Positions 13,758 to 23,717 of a stretch of 64,000 nt of DNA are shown here, in pieces. The position numbers were made by a program, and so were the translations under genes. Source of the stretch: Ww85 sp963745765. GTDB taxonomy: Bacteria > Desulfobacterota > Desulfobulbia > Desulfobulbales > Desulfocapsaceae. The notes under the pieces were generated by a model, which was given only the letters and a program-made list of their open reading frames with translations, searched no databases and was not told where the DNA came from. The stretch lies in assembly GCA_963745765.1 (NCBI GenBank), contig CAVUYQ010000006.1:27820-91819 (forward strand), given 5' to 3'. Positions within the stretch are counted from its first letter, which is position 1. Every line of letters starts with the position of its first letter.

Positions 13758-14933
13758 TCAACGATTTTTTTGCTCTTCCTGCAGTTTCGAAACGGGGTTA
13801 ATCTTTACCTGATGTTTCACCGGGTCCTGGCGGAGACCGTTTTGCAATGGGGGAAAACCTGACAAGATGATGGCTTCCCCTTGATTGCGACGTTTATTCC
13901 TGAGCCAGACATAGACATGCCCAAGAGAGAGCAAAAGCACTACAACGGCAGCGCTCAGTTTCAGCCAATAAGGTAGAATCTCACGTACTTCAGAAATAAC
14001 GGCCCGGGGTTCAACAGCGAGATAATCGTACAAAACATCGACACCAAGACCAAAAATAATAGAGACAACGGCAATACCGGCAAGATAACGAACCGTACCC
14101 ATTTTGCCCAACAGCTGGATCAGAACGGAAAGAGATGTCATGTTTGTCGCCGGCCCTACCAGAAGAAATACCAGTACTGCTCCCGGACTCGCTCCTTTGA
14201 GCAGCAGAGCAGCGGCAATGGGAGTAGAAGCCGTGGCGCAAATATATATCGGCATACCGACCAGCAGCATTGCCAGCATCGACACAAGACCGCCGCCCAG
14301 AATCATTTCCGATAAGGTGTCGGGTAGATAAACCGTAATCATTCCTGCCAAAAACAGCCCGGCAAAAAACCAGAAGACAATTTCTCCCCAGACACTGACA
14401 AAAGCGTATCTCATCCCATCTAAGAATTTGCTGCCAAAAGAAGCGGAAGTTTGTCCGGAAGAGGTTACCGGTATGATATTCACGGACTCGGCGAAAAAAC
14501 CAGCCTTATCCTGATCGTCAGGCGGGGAAATACTATTTTCAATGAAACCGACCGTGACGCCGGACACAAAGGCAGCAAGCGGACGAGCCACCGTCATGAT
14601 CGGATCGAGCAGTGCATAGGTGATAGCAATGGAATCTATACCGGATTCCGGGGTCGAGACAAGAAAAGAAGCGACAGCCCCTTTGTTTGCCCCCTGCTTC
14701 TTGAATGCTACTGCCGCCGGCAGTACGCCACAGGATCAGAGTGGAAGCGGTATGCCGAACAATGCCGCCTTGATAACCGAGAGATACTTCCCGTGACGCA
14801 GGTGACGGACAATAAGGTCCTGATTGATATATATCTTGATACATCCCGCCGCCGTTATACCAAGGAGGATATAGGGCGAGGAATCCAGAAGAATACGCCA
14901 CATTTCCCGTACCACTTCAAACATACTAGACAT
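13758..14933 (-). CDS. Permease, ArsP/SO_0444-type metal efflux family, with in-frame UGA (candidate selenoprotein)
   Basis: Read through one UGA, this is a 391-residue multi-span membrane protein of the permease family that includes ArsP and SO_0444-like Cu/Zn exporters. The ATG at 14933 overlaps the arsR stop; another ATG lies at 14924. Codon 66 (14736-14738) is TGA, in GIPLPL-x-SCGVLPAA, where the family has a conserved CSC motif (family knowledge from memory). The frame stays open for 325 more codons, with typical sequence such as KKQGANKGAVASFLVSTPES and TPIAAALLLKGASPGAV. A SECIS-like hairpin follows the UGA. The second half carries a hydrophilic linker near 135-170 and a C-terminal span with a charged tail. 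It is either a Sec-containing transporter or a nonsense mutant; see findings. Confidence 0.75.
14709..14738 (-). promoter_or_regulatory. In-frame UGA plus SECIS-like hairpin
   Basis: On the minus strand, UGA (14738-14736) is followed by 17 bases, then the tri-loop GGC of the 7-bp hairpin UACUGCC-GGC-GGCAGUA (14725-14709). A UGU/GCA helix could extend it beyond a bulge. Bacterial SECIS elements lie just 3' of the UGA with an apical loop 16-37 bases away and G among the first loop bases, so the layout fits. Function is inferred. Confidence 0.5.
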
Positions 14934-15300
14934 CTGCTTCACCGTACTTCATCTCTTTAACATGCATACGGGCCACATCGACCAACTGCATAACATGATC
15001 ATCCACCAGCCGGTAATAGAGCACCTGGCCGTCTCTTCTGCTTTTCACCAGGTTTTTTGAGCGCAGTATTCTCATCTGGTGACTGGCCGCGGATTCACTC
15101 ACTCCCAGAAGCGCCGCCAGGTCACAAACGCACATTTCCCGACTCGCAAGCGCTATCACTATCTGCAATCGACCCGGATCAGCCAGGGCTTTAAAAAGTT
15201 CAGACTTCTCTTCTATTTCTGAATAGTCCTTTAAATCAATCCGGGCCTGGGCAACCACCTCGCCATGGATAATTCTTCTGTCACATTGATCTTTTGTCAT
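14926..15300 (-). CDS. ArsR/SmtB-family metal-responsive repressor
   Basis: 124 residues from the ATG at 15300, 5 bases after a GGTAA-type ribosome site. The winged-helix core runs KALADPGRLQIVIALA, then EMCVCDLAALLGVSESAASHQMRILR (recognition helix) and the wing KSRRDGQVLYYRL. The CVC motif in MCVCDL is the metal(loid)-binding signature of many ArsR/CadC-type sensors. Its stop overlaps the permease start (14926-14933), so the two form a translationally coupled repressor-exporter operon. A perfect palindrome sits just upstream. The inducer metal (As, Cu, Zn, Cd) cannot be told from sequence. Confidence 0.92.
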   Translation of the reverse strand: MTKDQCDRRIIHGEVVAQARIDLKDYSEIEEKSELFKALADPGRLQIVIALASREMCVCDLAALLGVSESAASHQMRILRSKNLVKSRRDGQVLYYRLVDDHVMQLVDVARMHVKEMKYGEADV

Positions 15301-15317
15301 AAGCTTTACCTTATATG

Positions 15318-15335
15318 AATATATGATCATATATT
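15318..15335. promoter_or_regulatory. ArsR-type operator palindrome
   Basis: AATATATGATCATATATT is a perfect 18-base palindrome, 18 bases upstream of the arsR start codon. AT-rich imperfect palindromes of this kind are classic ArsR/SmtB operators. The position implies autoregulation of the arsR-permease operon, and it could also affect the divergent rsmI. Confidence 0.7.
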
Positions 15336-15393
15336 AACTAATATCAAATAAAAATCAATAAAGCTAATGCATTTTTGCAACTGATTGTCCATA

Positions 15394-16293
15394 ATGGATG
15401 AAGGCTCAGCTGCGTTACTCTTATCAACTCAAATCTCCTGTCAACCTATGCCCGGATCACTTTACGTTGTCGCCACACCCATCGGTAACCTCGAGGACAT
15501 GACCTATCGCGCAGTCCGGATACTTGGGGAAGTCGACCTCATAGCTGCAGAAGATACCAGGCATACCAGAAAGCTGTTGAACCATTTCCAGATAAACACC
15601 CCGCTTATCAGTTACTACCGGGAAAAGGAATTTCAGCGCTCTGAAACGCTCGTTGCCAGGATGCTGGCGGGAGAAAACGTCGCTCTGGTCAGTGACGCCG
15701 GAACACCGGGCATTTCCGACCCGGGGTCCATACTGGTGCAGAGATCCCGCACTGCCGGACTGGCTGTTATTCCCATTCCCGGTCCTTCGGCATTAAGTGC
15801 AGCCGTGAGTTGTGCCGGTCTTGAACCCGGCTCATTTATCTTCATCGGTTTCGCACCGGGGAGGTCAGCCCAGCGCAAACAACTGCTGCAATCGCTTACG
15901 GACTCGATCTACCCTCTCGTTTTCTATGAATCACCTCACCGTATTCAGCGCTTCATCAAAAGTGCCGAAGAGCTGCTGGGCGACAGGAAGGTCCTCTGGG
16001 CGCGCGAAATAAGCAAAAAATTTGAAGATATCCAGGAAACATCATTGAGCACCCTTGCCGCGTCAATCGATGATGAAAAGATTCGAGGAGAACTGGTGAT
16101 CATTATTCATCCAGGCTCACCGGTTGTCCCCGGAGGTGAGAGCATCGAGGAGATCCTGCACTGGTATCAGGCAAACAGTGAACTCTCGATGAAAGATGTA
16201 TGCAAAAAGGTCTCTTCCGATATGGGTGTCTCCCGTTCCAACGTGTATCAGCGGGCACTGGCAATATGGGACAAGGTTAACCTCAACGATTAA
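15394..16293 (+). CDS. rsmI: 16S rRNA (cytidine-2'-O)-methyltransferase RsmI
   Basis: About 299 residues from the ATG at 15394. The family normally starts at the PGSLYVVATPIGNLEDM motif, so the ATG at 15448 is an equally good start. The SAM-dependent tetrapyrrole-methylase fold is clear: VVATPIGNLEDMTYRA, AAEDTRHTRKLL, LVSDAGTPGISDPG, IPIPGPSAL and VFYESPHRI. RsmI methylates the ribose of C1402 in 16S rRNA at the decoding centre. The C-terminus carries a small helical domain. It is divergent from arsR and followed 13 bases later by an uncharacterised gene, probably co-transcribed. Confidence 0.95.
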   Translation: MDEGSAALLLSTQISCQPMPGSLYVVATPIGNLEDMTYRAVRILGEVDLIAAEDTRHTRKLLNHFQINTPLISYYREKEFQRSETLVARMLAGENVALVSDAGTPGISDPGSILVQRSRTAGLAVIPIPGPSALSAAVSCAGLEPGSFIFIGFAPGRSAQRKQLLQSLTDSIYPLVFYESPHRIQRFIKSAEELLGDRKVLWAREISKKFEDIQETSLSTLAASIDDEKIRGELVIIIHPGSPVVPGGESIEEILHWYQANSELSMKDVCKKVSSDMGVSRSNVYQRALAIWDKVNLND

Positions 16294-16306
16294 TTATTTA
16301 ACGGCC

Positions 16307-17911
16307 ATGAGAACATGTATTTCTCCTACCGGTGCGTTTCGCTACGGTATTCACAAACCCTCCTACACGGTACGTAATCTTCGGCAGGAAACAAGAATCG
16401 AAGAACTCGGTCGCGATCAATCGGGCAACCCGGTATTGAACGAGCTCAATTTTCCGGCAGCTGAGGTAGCGGTCCCTGAAGCAGACTGGATATATGAAAT
16501 TTCAAACCCGTTTCCCTTTCGCGGTGCCACCTTCATTGGCAAAGCGTGGGCTGATCGCAATGGCTCAGATATCGAGCGCATCAGGCTCCCCTCCGGTTCC
16601 ATGCTCTCTTTTACAAAAATCCTGGCGTCCAGAAATATCAGCCCGGACCTTATCGATGCCCTCCCCCGCCCCCTGCTTCTCAGCCTGGCAACCAGTTCAA
16701 CGGATCCGGATGATCTTGTATCAGTGGCCCATTGCTGCTGCACCTTTACGAGCAGCGGCCAGGATGAGGAAGTTGCTCTGCGGTACATCAGCGATGCATG
16801 CGGTCACAGCCGGCCGGATATTACCGATCATGAACTTTTTGAAGCGCTAGCCAATAATCCCGCCTTACCGGCCCCCTACAAGATAGCCATGGTGATTCGT
16901 CCCGGAGCCCAGGGAGGCAGCGAAATAGTCGGCGATTATCATAACAATACCCACGTTTATGAGTATCTCAGGAAAAACTCCTACATAGCCGGCGGACACT
17001 ACGCAGCCAACATGTCAGATGATGCAATCCGTTATGACATTGACAGCCTGCATCTCTCCGACATGACAGGTTTGCGGCACCTTTATTATCAACGGACCTA
17101 CGTCCGCATGGCAGATCTGCTTGGCATTGCCCTGCCCTCTCTTCCGTTATCGCCTGAGGACCTTGAGGCCATAAGATTCTCGATCCTTCAGAACCCCGGC
17201 TTTTACACTGCCGCTTGTGATGCAACGCTCTGGGGTTGGAATTTCGGTTTTGACTTTGCATCCACCGGCTACCGGCTGCATGCCTCGCACCAGCAGATCC
17301 ACCAGCAATACGCACTCATCCCTGCTGAAATCTCCACCTGTCATAACGGCCGGGAAGAATCCCTGAACGGTTTTCAACCCTTTTCTGCCGGGGATATGGT
17401 TTCAGAAGTTGTCGAGCATTACCGCCGGCTCTATAAAAGCAGTTTCTTTACTGACTATCTCCGCGCTATCGAGAACAACACCCGTATGGACGGCAGGACT
17501 GATCGTGAACAAAGTCTTGTCGTCTGGCAGGATGATCGGGTTATTCTCTTTGTGCCAAAGGCGCAGACTTCGCAATGGGAGTTGCAGATCATGACCAGGC
17601 CGGACAACCTGCAAAAATGGCCGGGCACTATTATCGAAACGGACCTTGCCACCAGAAAATCTCTCGACAAAGCCCTGCTGAAGGGTCAGCAGGCCCTTGC
17701 CGGAAGAGGTGCACGGATGGTTACAACCATAGAGTTATCCAAACGCTTCTCCTCTGCAGAAACGGCCCAGCCGCTGATCTACTCACTGATACCGAAAATT
17801 CCTCAATCGCCCGGTGCCTTCAGTGAAAATCAGCTGCGTTTTATCAATGGCCATTATCCGGAAGATTTTGCCACGGCGTGCCGGCAGAGCCTTCAGGAAA
17901 AAAGTGAATAA
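16307..17911 (+). CDS. Uncharacterised protein, possible HIT-superfamily nucleotidyltransferase
   Basis: 534 residues from the ATG at 16307. I do not recognise it as a named family. There is no signal peptide or membrane span, and it is probably cytosolic. In the middle, ASHQQIHQQYALIP (about 328-341) resembles the His-rich strand of GalT/Ap4A-phosphorylase-type HIT enzymes (compare SxPHxHLQ followed by P), and SNPFPFRGATFIG (about 64-76) resembles the FxNPFP-type region of those enzymes. VVWQDDRVILFVPKAQTSQWELQIM (about 405) would then be the second half. The match is weak and the function unknown. A strongly polar region at 150-230 has five Cys, three of them adjacent (HCCCTF). It follows rsmI by 13 bases. 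Confidence 0.6.
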   Translation: MRTCISPTGAFRYGIHKPSYTVRNLRQETRIEELGRDQSGNPVLNELNFPAAEVAVPEADWIYEISNPFPFRGATFIGKAWADRNGSDIERIRLPSGSMLSFTKILASRNISPDLIDALPRPLLLSLATSSTDPDDLVSVAHCCCTFTSSGQDEEVALRYISDACGHSRPDITDHELFEALANNPALPAPYKIAMVIRPGAQGGSEIVGDYHNNTHVYEYLRKNSYIAGGHYAANMSDDAIRYDIDSLHLSDMTGLRHLYYQRTYVRMADLLGIALPSLPLSPEDLEAIRFSILQNPGFYTAACDATLWGWNFGFDFASTGYRLHASHQQIHQQYALIPAEISTCHNGREESLNGFQPFSAGDMVSEVVEHYRRLYKSSFFTDYLRAIENNTRMDGRTDREQSLVVWQDDRVILFVPKAQTSQWELQIMTRPDNLQKWPGTIIETDLATRKSLDKALLKGQQALAGRGARMVTTIELSKRFSSAETAQPLIYSLIPKIPQSPGAFSENQLRFINGHYPEDFATACRQSLQEKSE

Positions 17912-18258
17912 CGCAGAACAGGAAGTCCTCCCGACATGTTCCCTCAGGACAACGTCTGAGCATAACTGTTGAGATTACAGTCAGGTGATTGCATCCTGTG
18001 CCATTCCGGTGTTTTCCTGCTTACGGCAGCAACTTCAAGCAGTGCAGGTTTCAGTGACAGATTGCTAGAGGAAATAGCTGCACCTGCGCCTCAACAAAAA
18101 ATGAGTCCTGCTGCTTGCAAGCGTCCTGACGATCATTTTTTTATTGACCTGCCTATATCTCAACTGGCAGGTCGGGGTGATATGGCTTATTATCATTCTG
18201 GTCGAATCAACCTGAAAGATTAACAGGCAGTCCATCTGTCTGAAATTTGGAGTTCAAG
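17912..18258. other. Gap upstream of trpB
   Basis: About 350 bases. A short open frame at 17969-18223 has no ribosome site and no family features. I saw no convincing leader peptide rich in Trp codons and no riboswitch. The trpB promoter presumably lies here. Confidence 0.5.
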
Positions 18259-19489
18259 ATGAGCATAAAGAAGTATTACGGCAACTGGGGCGGCAGCTTT
18301 ATCCCCGAAGTTCTTCACGAGACATTCCGGGAACTGGAAAAAGCCTTTGAGCAGGTCAGAAATGATCCTGATTTCTGGCAGGAATACCTGACCCTGATGT
18401 CTACCTATTCATGCCGCCCGACCCCGCTGACACATGCCGAGAATCTCTCGAAACACTTTGGGGGAGCCCAGATCTATATAAAACGCGAGGATCTGAACCA
18501 TACCGGCGCACACAAGGCCAATAACGTCATGGGCCAGGGACTGCTGGTCAAGCGCATGGGAAAGACCAGGGTAATCGCGGAAACAGGAGCAGGTCAGCAT
18601 GGCGTGGCGACTGCCACCATGGCCGCAAAATTTGGCCTGGAATGTACCATCTACATGGGCGAGGAAGATGTTCTTCGACAGCGCCCCAATGTTTTCTGGA
18701 TGGAGAAGATGGGGGCAACCGTCATTCCTGTCCGCGACGGTTCCCGTACCCTGAAGGATGCTATCAACGAGTCTTTTCGAGACTGGGTGACCAACATGGA
18801 TACCACTCATTATGTCCTCGGTACAGCCTGCGGTCCGGCACCCTTTCCCGAAATGGTATCCTGGTTCCAGTCAATTATCGGCATTGAGGCAGCTAAGCAG
18901 ATAGTACACCAGCACGGACGGATGCCGGCCCGGATCTACGCCTGTGTGGGCGGCGGATCTAACTCTCTCGGCATATTCCAGCGTTTTCTCGGGGAAGACC
19001 AGGTCGAACTTATCGGCGTCGAGGCGGGAGGCCATGGACTGGAAAGCGGTCAGCATGCTTCCAGGCTTTGCGGAAACGATGCTTCAGCCGGGGTTGCGCA
19101 GGGTTACAAAACCATGTTTTTGCAGAATTCCGATGGCCAGATGCTTGACACCCATTCTGTCTCGGCAGGACTGGATTACATAGGCGTATCGCCAATTCTC
19201 GCCGACCTCTGGGAAAAGAAACGTGTCAGGTTTGCAGCGGCTACCGATATCGAGGTCATGCAGGCACTTGATCTGACCATGAAAAGAGAAGGTATCATTC
19301 CGGCCCTTGAATCGGCCCACGCCTTCGTGCAGGCCTTCAAAGAGGTAGCCGGAATTATCAGCCGGAGATGCAGTGATCATCAATATGTCAGGTCGTGGCG
19401 ACAAGGATATCTTTACCATCGCCCATGCCTTCGATGATCCTTCCTGGAAACAGTTTATCATTGAACGCGGCAGGCAGTACAGCAAGTAA
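18259..19489 (+). CDS. trpB: Tryptophan synthase beta chain (C-terminal frameshift)
   Basis: PLP enzyme joining indole and serine to tryptophan. The start at 18259 has GGAG seven bases upstream. The body reads as canonical TrpB: YYGNWGGSFIPEVL, the PLP lysine K86 in HTGAHKANN, AETGAGQHGVATA, VGGGSNSLGIF (phosphate site), and the normal EGIIPALESAHA. Near 19345-19375 the frame breaks: ISRRCSDHQYV is read where ELSAGDAVIINMSGRGDKDIF is found in the next frame, which continues normally to TAA at 19487-19489. A single-base indel, natural or from sequencing, explains this. Coupled with trpA 40 bases on; no other trp genes are nearby. Confidence 0.9.
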
Positions 19490-19529
19490 CCTAACGACGA
19501 TAGCCCGGCCGGCAAGTATGGAGACACCA

Positions 19530-20307
19530 ATGCAACTTGAGCAGATTCTCAGAACAAGACTTAAAGAAAAAGATATTTTATTAATGACGCATATCGTCCT
19601 TGGCTACCCGTCCTTTGAGGCAAATCGACAGGTCATCAGGCAGATGGTTGAAAACGGGGTGGATTGTATCGAGATGCAAATTCCCTTTTCCGAACCGATG
19701 GCCGACGGCCCGGTAATTCTCAAGGCCAACCAGGACAGCATCACCGGCTGGTACCACCATTGCCGATTGTCTTGCCTTTGGTGCGGAGATGAGTGCGGCC
19801 CACGACATACCGTTTCTCTATATGACTTACTATAATATTGTCTTTAAATACGGAGAGAGGGAGTTTCTCAAGCGAGGCCGGGAAGCGGGGATCAAGGGCA
19901 TAATCATCCCCGATCTGCCGCCCGAGGAAGGAGCTGATTTCTGTGAGACAGCGAAAACACATGACATTGCCCCCATTCTCATTTATGCACCGACAACACT
20001 TGATGATCGGATGCGAGAACTTGACAGCTACGGAGCCGGCTTCATCTATTGCACCGCCCGGCGGGGCGTGACTGGAAAACATTCAGAACTCGGCACCGAT
20101 TTCAGCTCCTATCTCGACCGCTGCCGCACCTCAACTTCACTGCCGATTGCCGTCGGTTTCGGCATCCAGAGCCGGGCAGACATCGCGGAACTTATCGGCA
20201 AGGCAGACATGGCTGTCATCGGTTCACAGACTATCAAGCTTGTTGATGAAAAGGGCGCCGACGCCGTCGGACCTTTTATCAAGTCCCTGCTGGAAAAGCG
20301 ACCATGA
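19530..20307 (+). CDS. trpA: Tryptophan synthase alpha chain (frameshifted)
   Basis: Splits indole-3-glycerol phosphate and passes indole to TrpB. ATG at 19530 with GGAGA upstream. The first part gives IVLGYPSF and IEMQIPFSEPMADGP (catalytic Glu and Asp regions). The frame then breaks near 19740: after KANQDSI the correct continuation AGTTIADCLAFGAEMSAAHD is one frame over. The second part has FLYMTYYNIVF, GIIIPDLPPEEG, FIYCTARRGVTG and IAVGFGIQSRADI, all typical. A one-base indel in otherwise intact sequence suggests a sequence error. The stop overlaps the pepF start (ATGA at 20304). Confidence 0.88.
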
Positions 20308-22087
20308 CCGATTCGAAACAGCTTAATCAGGAACTGGGTACCGAAACAATTCTCTGGAAACTGGATGATCTCTATGCTTCTCCGGAGTGCGAGTCGTTTA
20401 GCGATGATTCACGATGGTGCCGGGACCAGGCACCGATTCTGGAAGAAGAATATCACAACCGTATTGCAGCCTTATCTGCCGCCGATCTCCTTGCCTTGGT
20501 CAGTCGTCTTGAAGCGCTCGAGTGTCGCCTGGGAAAGCTGCAGACCTATTCGTTTCTATTTTTTACCACCCAGATTGACAACGAAGCGGCGGGAGCGCTC
20601 TATCAGCAGGTCCATGAACTGGCCAATGATTGTCACAAACAGATGGTCTTCTTCGAACTGGAATGGAACGCTCTTGGCGAAGAAAAAGCTGCAGATCTGC
20701 TCCGGGACGGAACCCTTCTTCCTTATAAGTATTATCTCTCATCCCTGCGTCGATACCATCCTCATCAATTGCCTGAGACGGAAGAAAAATTGTTGATAGA
20801 ACTAAAATCCACCGGTCGAAAAAGCTGGACAACACTGTTTGAGAAGGTGATCGGCAATATTCGCTTTGGTGCAGCCAAACGCACCGAGGAAGAAGTGCTC
20901 AGCGATCTCTACCACACCGACCGTAGCATCCGTAAACAGGCTGCAGACGAACTGACGGAAGGACTGGGAAGCCAGGGACATATTCTCACCCACATCTATA
21001 ACACGCTGGCTGCGGAAAAGATGGTGAGCGACCGATTGCGTTCCTATCGATACTGGGTCAGCTCGATGAATCTTGACAACCAGATTGCTGACAATACCGT
21101 CGAAGCCCTCATCGGTGCCGTTACCTCACGCTACGATATCGTCAACCGCTATTACCAATTGAAAGGATCTCTTCTCGGCCTTGACACCCTCTATGACTAC
21201 GACCGCTATGCCCCGCTTCCGAACCTGCCGACAGCAAAGATTGACTGGAAAAGCTGCAGGGAGATAATCATCAGTTCTTTTGCTGATTTTTCTGAAGAGC
21301 TTGCTGCCGCAGCAGAGCAGTTTTTTGTGAAATCATGGATTCATGCCCCCGTATGGCAGGGAAAACGGGGCGGAGCATTTGCCCACCCCTGTGTACCGGA
21401 AGTCCATCCCTACCTGATGGTCAATTATACCGGTACGCTCCGTGACATTTCCACCGTCGCGCATGAACTCGGCCACGGCGTACACCAGGTTCTTGCCTCC
21501 AAGAAAGGCTACTTCAATAGTGAAACACCGCTGACGCTGGCTGAAACCGCTTCAGTCTTTGCCGAATTCCTGGTATTCAAAGCCCAGCTGAAGTTGCTTG
21601 ATAACCCTGAAGAAAAACGAGCATTTATCTGCCAGAAACTGGAATCGATCTTCGCTACCGTGTTCCGCCAGGTAGCCATGAACCGTTTCGAGAAACTGAT
21701 GCATGAAGGGAGACGAAACCGGGGTGAATTAAGCAGTGATGATTTAAACTCATTCTGGATGCAGACACAGCAGGAAATGTTTGGCGACTCCGTAGTGCTG
21801 CGGGAAGATTATCGAATCTGGTGGAGTTATATCCCCCACTTTCTCAATGTTCCCGGCTACGTTTATTCCTATGCCTTTGGCGAGCTGCTGGTTCTCGCCC
21901 TTTATGGCATATATCAGCAGGAAGGAGAGTCATTTGTTGAAAAATACTTTGCCTTACTTGCGGCCGGCGGGTCGGCATCACCCTCGACCTGCTCAGACCG
22001 TTTGGCATTGATCTTAACGATCCCTCTTTCTGGCACCAGGGACTCAGCGTCATAGATGCGATACTTGCAGAGGTGGAAAACAGCTGA
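20304..22087 (+). CDS. pepF: Oligoendopeptidase F, M3 family (3' frameshift)
   Basis: Cytosolic zinc peptidase that degrades short peptides. About 594 residues when read through a frameshift. The zinc site HELGH is at residues 387-391 (VAHELGHGVHQVL), with the third ligand Glu in LTLAETASVFAEFL. The N-terminal helical oligopeptidase domain is present (ETILWKLDDLY onward). Near 21965-21980 the frame shifts: after LLAAGGSASP the family-like ending TLDLLRPFGIDLNDPSFW continues in another frame to TGA at 22085-22087. The ATG overlaps the trpA stop by 4 bases, implying translational coupling to trpBA, an unusual partner. Confidence 0.88.
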
Positions 22088-22156
22088 TTGCCTGCTCCGC
22101 ACATCACGATGGAATAACATCCGCACACAACTCGCAGCTTCTCGTGCAGAAAGGGT

Positions 22157-23569
22157 TTACTTGTTTCGTCGCCAGTGCGGGTGGGTAATACCCCATTTAC
22201 GTATTTTGTAGTTCAACGCCCGGGGGCTGATACCGAGCTTTAACGCGGCATTTTTCTGAACCCAGAGACATTCCTCAAGTACCTTGACAATCAGGTCTTT
22301 TTCGTGGCCGGCCAGTGAACCGCTGTTCTCGGAATAGATATAGTCACTGCGCCTTCTTTTACTGGTAACGATTTTCAGCGAACTGTCGCTATTGTTACGT
22401 CGCGGCGGCAAGGCCAGATTGGCCATATTTATTTGATCACTTTCCTCAAGAATCACTGCACGCTCAATAGTATTAGCCAGCTGCCGTATATTCCCCGGCC
22501 AATCATAATGCAGGATTGCAGCCCTCGCTGCATCGCTGAATCCTGAAATATTCCGGCTCACCGATTTACAATACCTGGCCAGCAGACGATCGGCCAGCGG
22601 CATGATACATTCCTGTCGCTCCTTCAGCGCCGGCAGCTGAACCGGTAGAACATTGATCCGGTAATAAAGATCCTCTCGAAACTTGCCATTCTCAACCTGT
22701 CTTATCAGATCTTTGTTTGTGGCGGCTATGATTCTGACGTCTGTATAGACCGTCTTACTGCCACCGATTCTTTCGAAAGATTTTTCCTCGAGTACCCGCA
22801 GGAGCTTGGATTGCACACTCATGCCGATGTCGCCGATCTCATCAAGAAATATGGTGCCTCCGACAGCTTGTTCGAACCTTCCGATCCGCTGTTTTTCGGC
22901 TCCTGAGAAAGCATCGATCTCATGGCCGAACAACTCTGATTCAAGAAGCTGATCCGGTATATTGGCGCAGTTAATTTTTACAAAGGGCTTCTTTCTTCGG
23001 GGCGAATTAAAATGAACGGTACCGGAAAGAAAACTTTTGCCGGTGCCGGTATCTCCGGTAAGAAGAATAGTGGAATCAGTCCGGGCAAACTTCTTTAGAG
23101 ACTTAAGGACAACTTTCATCCGCACGCTGCTGGCAATAACTCGATTAAAATCATAGACGATATCCTGGCGATGGCGAAGATAATCGATTTCATGACGCTG
23201 GTTGCGCAGTTCAATTGCGCGCTCGATTGCCATGATGAATCGTTCACGGGAAAGTGGATGGACAAGAAAATCACAGGCACCGATGTTCATCGCCTTAACC
23301 ACCAACTCAGCTCGCTCGTTGGCGCTGGTGACAACAACAGGAGTATAAGGACTTTTCCTGGTGGTCGTTTCAAGGAGTTTCATACGTGAACTATCCAGCC
23401 CGTCAACACCGAGCAGGACCAGATCAAACTGCCTGCTTCCCATCTTGTCCTGAAATTCCTCTTCACTGTTCGTCACCGTCAGGGTATATGTCTCATTCAG
23501 GGCTTCGGTGATCAACGAAGAACTGCCCGAGCAGGAGTCATACATGAGAATGGTTTCTCTATCTGACAC
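22157..23569 (-). CDS. Sigma-54-dependent regulator with degenerate receiver domain
   Basis: 470 residues in NtrC layout: receiver-like domain (about 5-120), AAA+ ATPase (about 145-370) and a Fis-type HTH (about 425-465, VQKNAALKLGISPRALNYKI). Walker A is GDTGTGKS (172-179), with Walker B FLDEIGD. The receiver lacks the key residues: the phospho-acceptor Asp position in DLVLLGVDG is Gly54, the acidic pair near the N-terminus is missing (ILMYDSCS), and the conserved Lys is absent (VHPLSRERF). The sigma-54 contact loop reads DAFSGA (219-224) rather than GAFTGA. It is probably not controlled by ordinary phosphorylation. It is monocistronic and no histidine kinase is adjacent. Confidence 0.9.
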   Translation of the reverse strand: MSDRETILMYDSCSGSSSLITEALNETYTLTVTNSEEEFQDKMGSRQFDLVLLGVDGLDSSRMKLLETTTRKSPYTPVVVTSANERAELVVKAMNIGACDFLVHPLSRERFIMAIERAIELRNQRHEIDYLRHRQDIVYDFNRVIASSVRMKVVLKSLKKFARTDSTILLTGDTGTGKSFLSGTVHFNSPRRKKPFVKINCANIPDQLLESELFGHEIDAFSGAEKQRIGRFEQAVGGTIFLDEIGDIGMSVQSKLLRVLEEKSFERIGGSKTVYTDVRIIAATNKDLIRQVENGKFREDLYYRINVLPVQLPALKERQECIMPLADRLLARYCKSVSRNISGFSDAARAAILHYDWPGNIRQLANTIERAVILEESDQINMANLALPPRRNNSDSSLKIVTSKRRRSDYIYSENSGSLAGHEKDLIVKVLEECLWVQKNAALKLGISPRALNYKIRKWGITHPHWRRNK

Positions 23570-23717
23570 TACACCACCGTATCTGTTATTTCATAATCGT
23601 AATTACCCATGACCCTTTATACGTAAGTAGAAATAAAATTGCAAACAAAATTCTACGTTTACCTTAATAGCGAGCGAAGCGGGAAAAGACGTAAACCATT
23701 TAACTATATGTATATAC

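Noticed and set aside
17969..18223. 84-codon frame before trpB as a possible trp leader
   Set aside because: No ribosome site, no run of Trp codons and no attenuator pair was seen.
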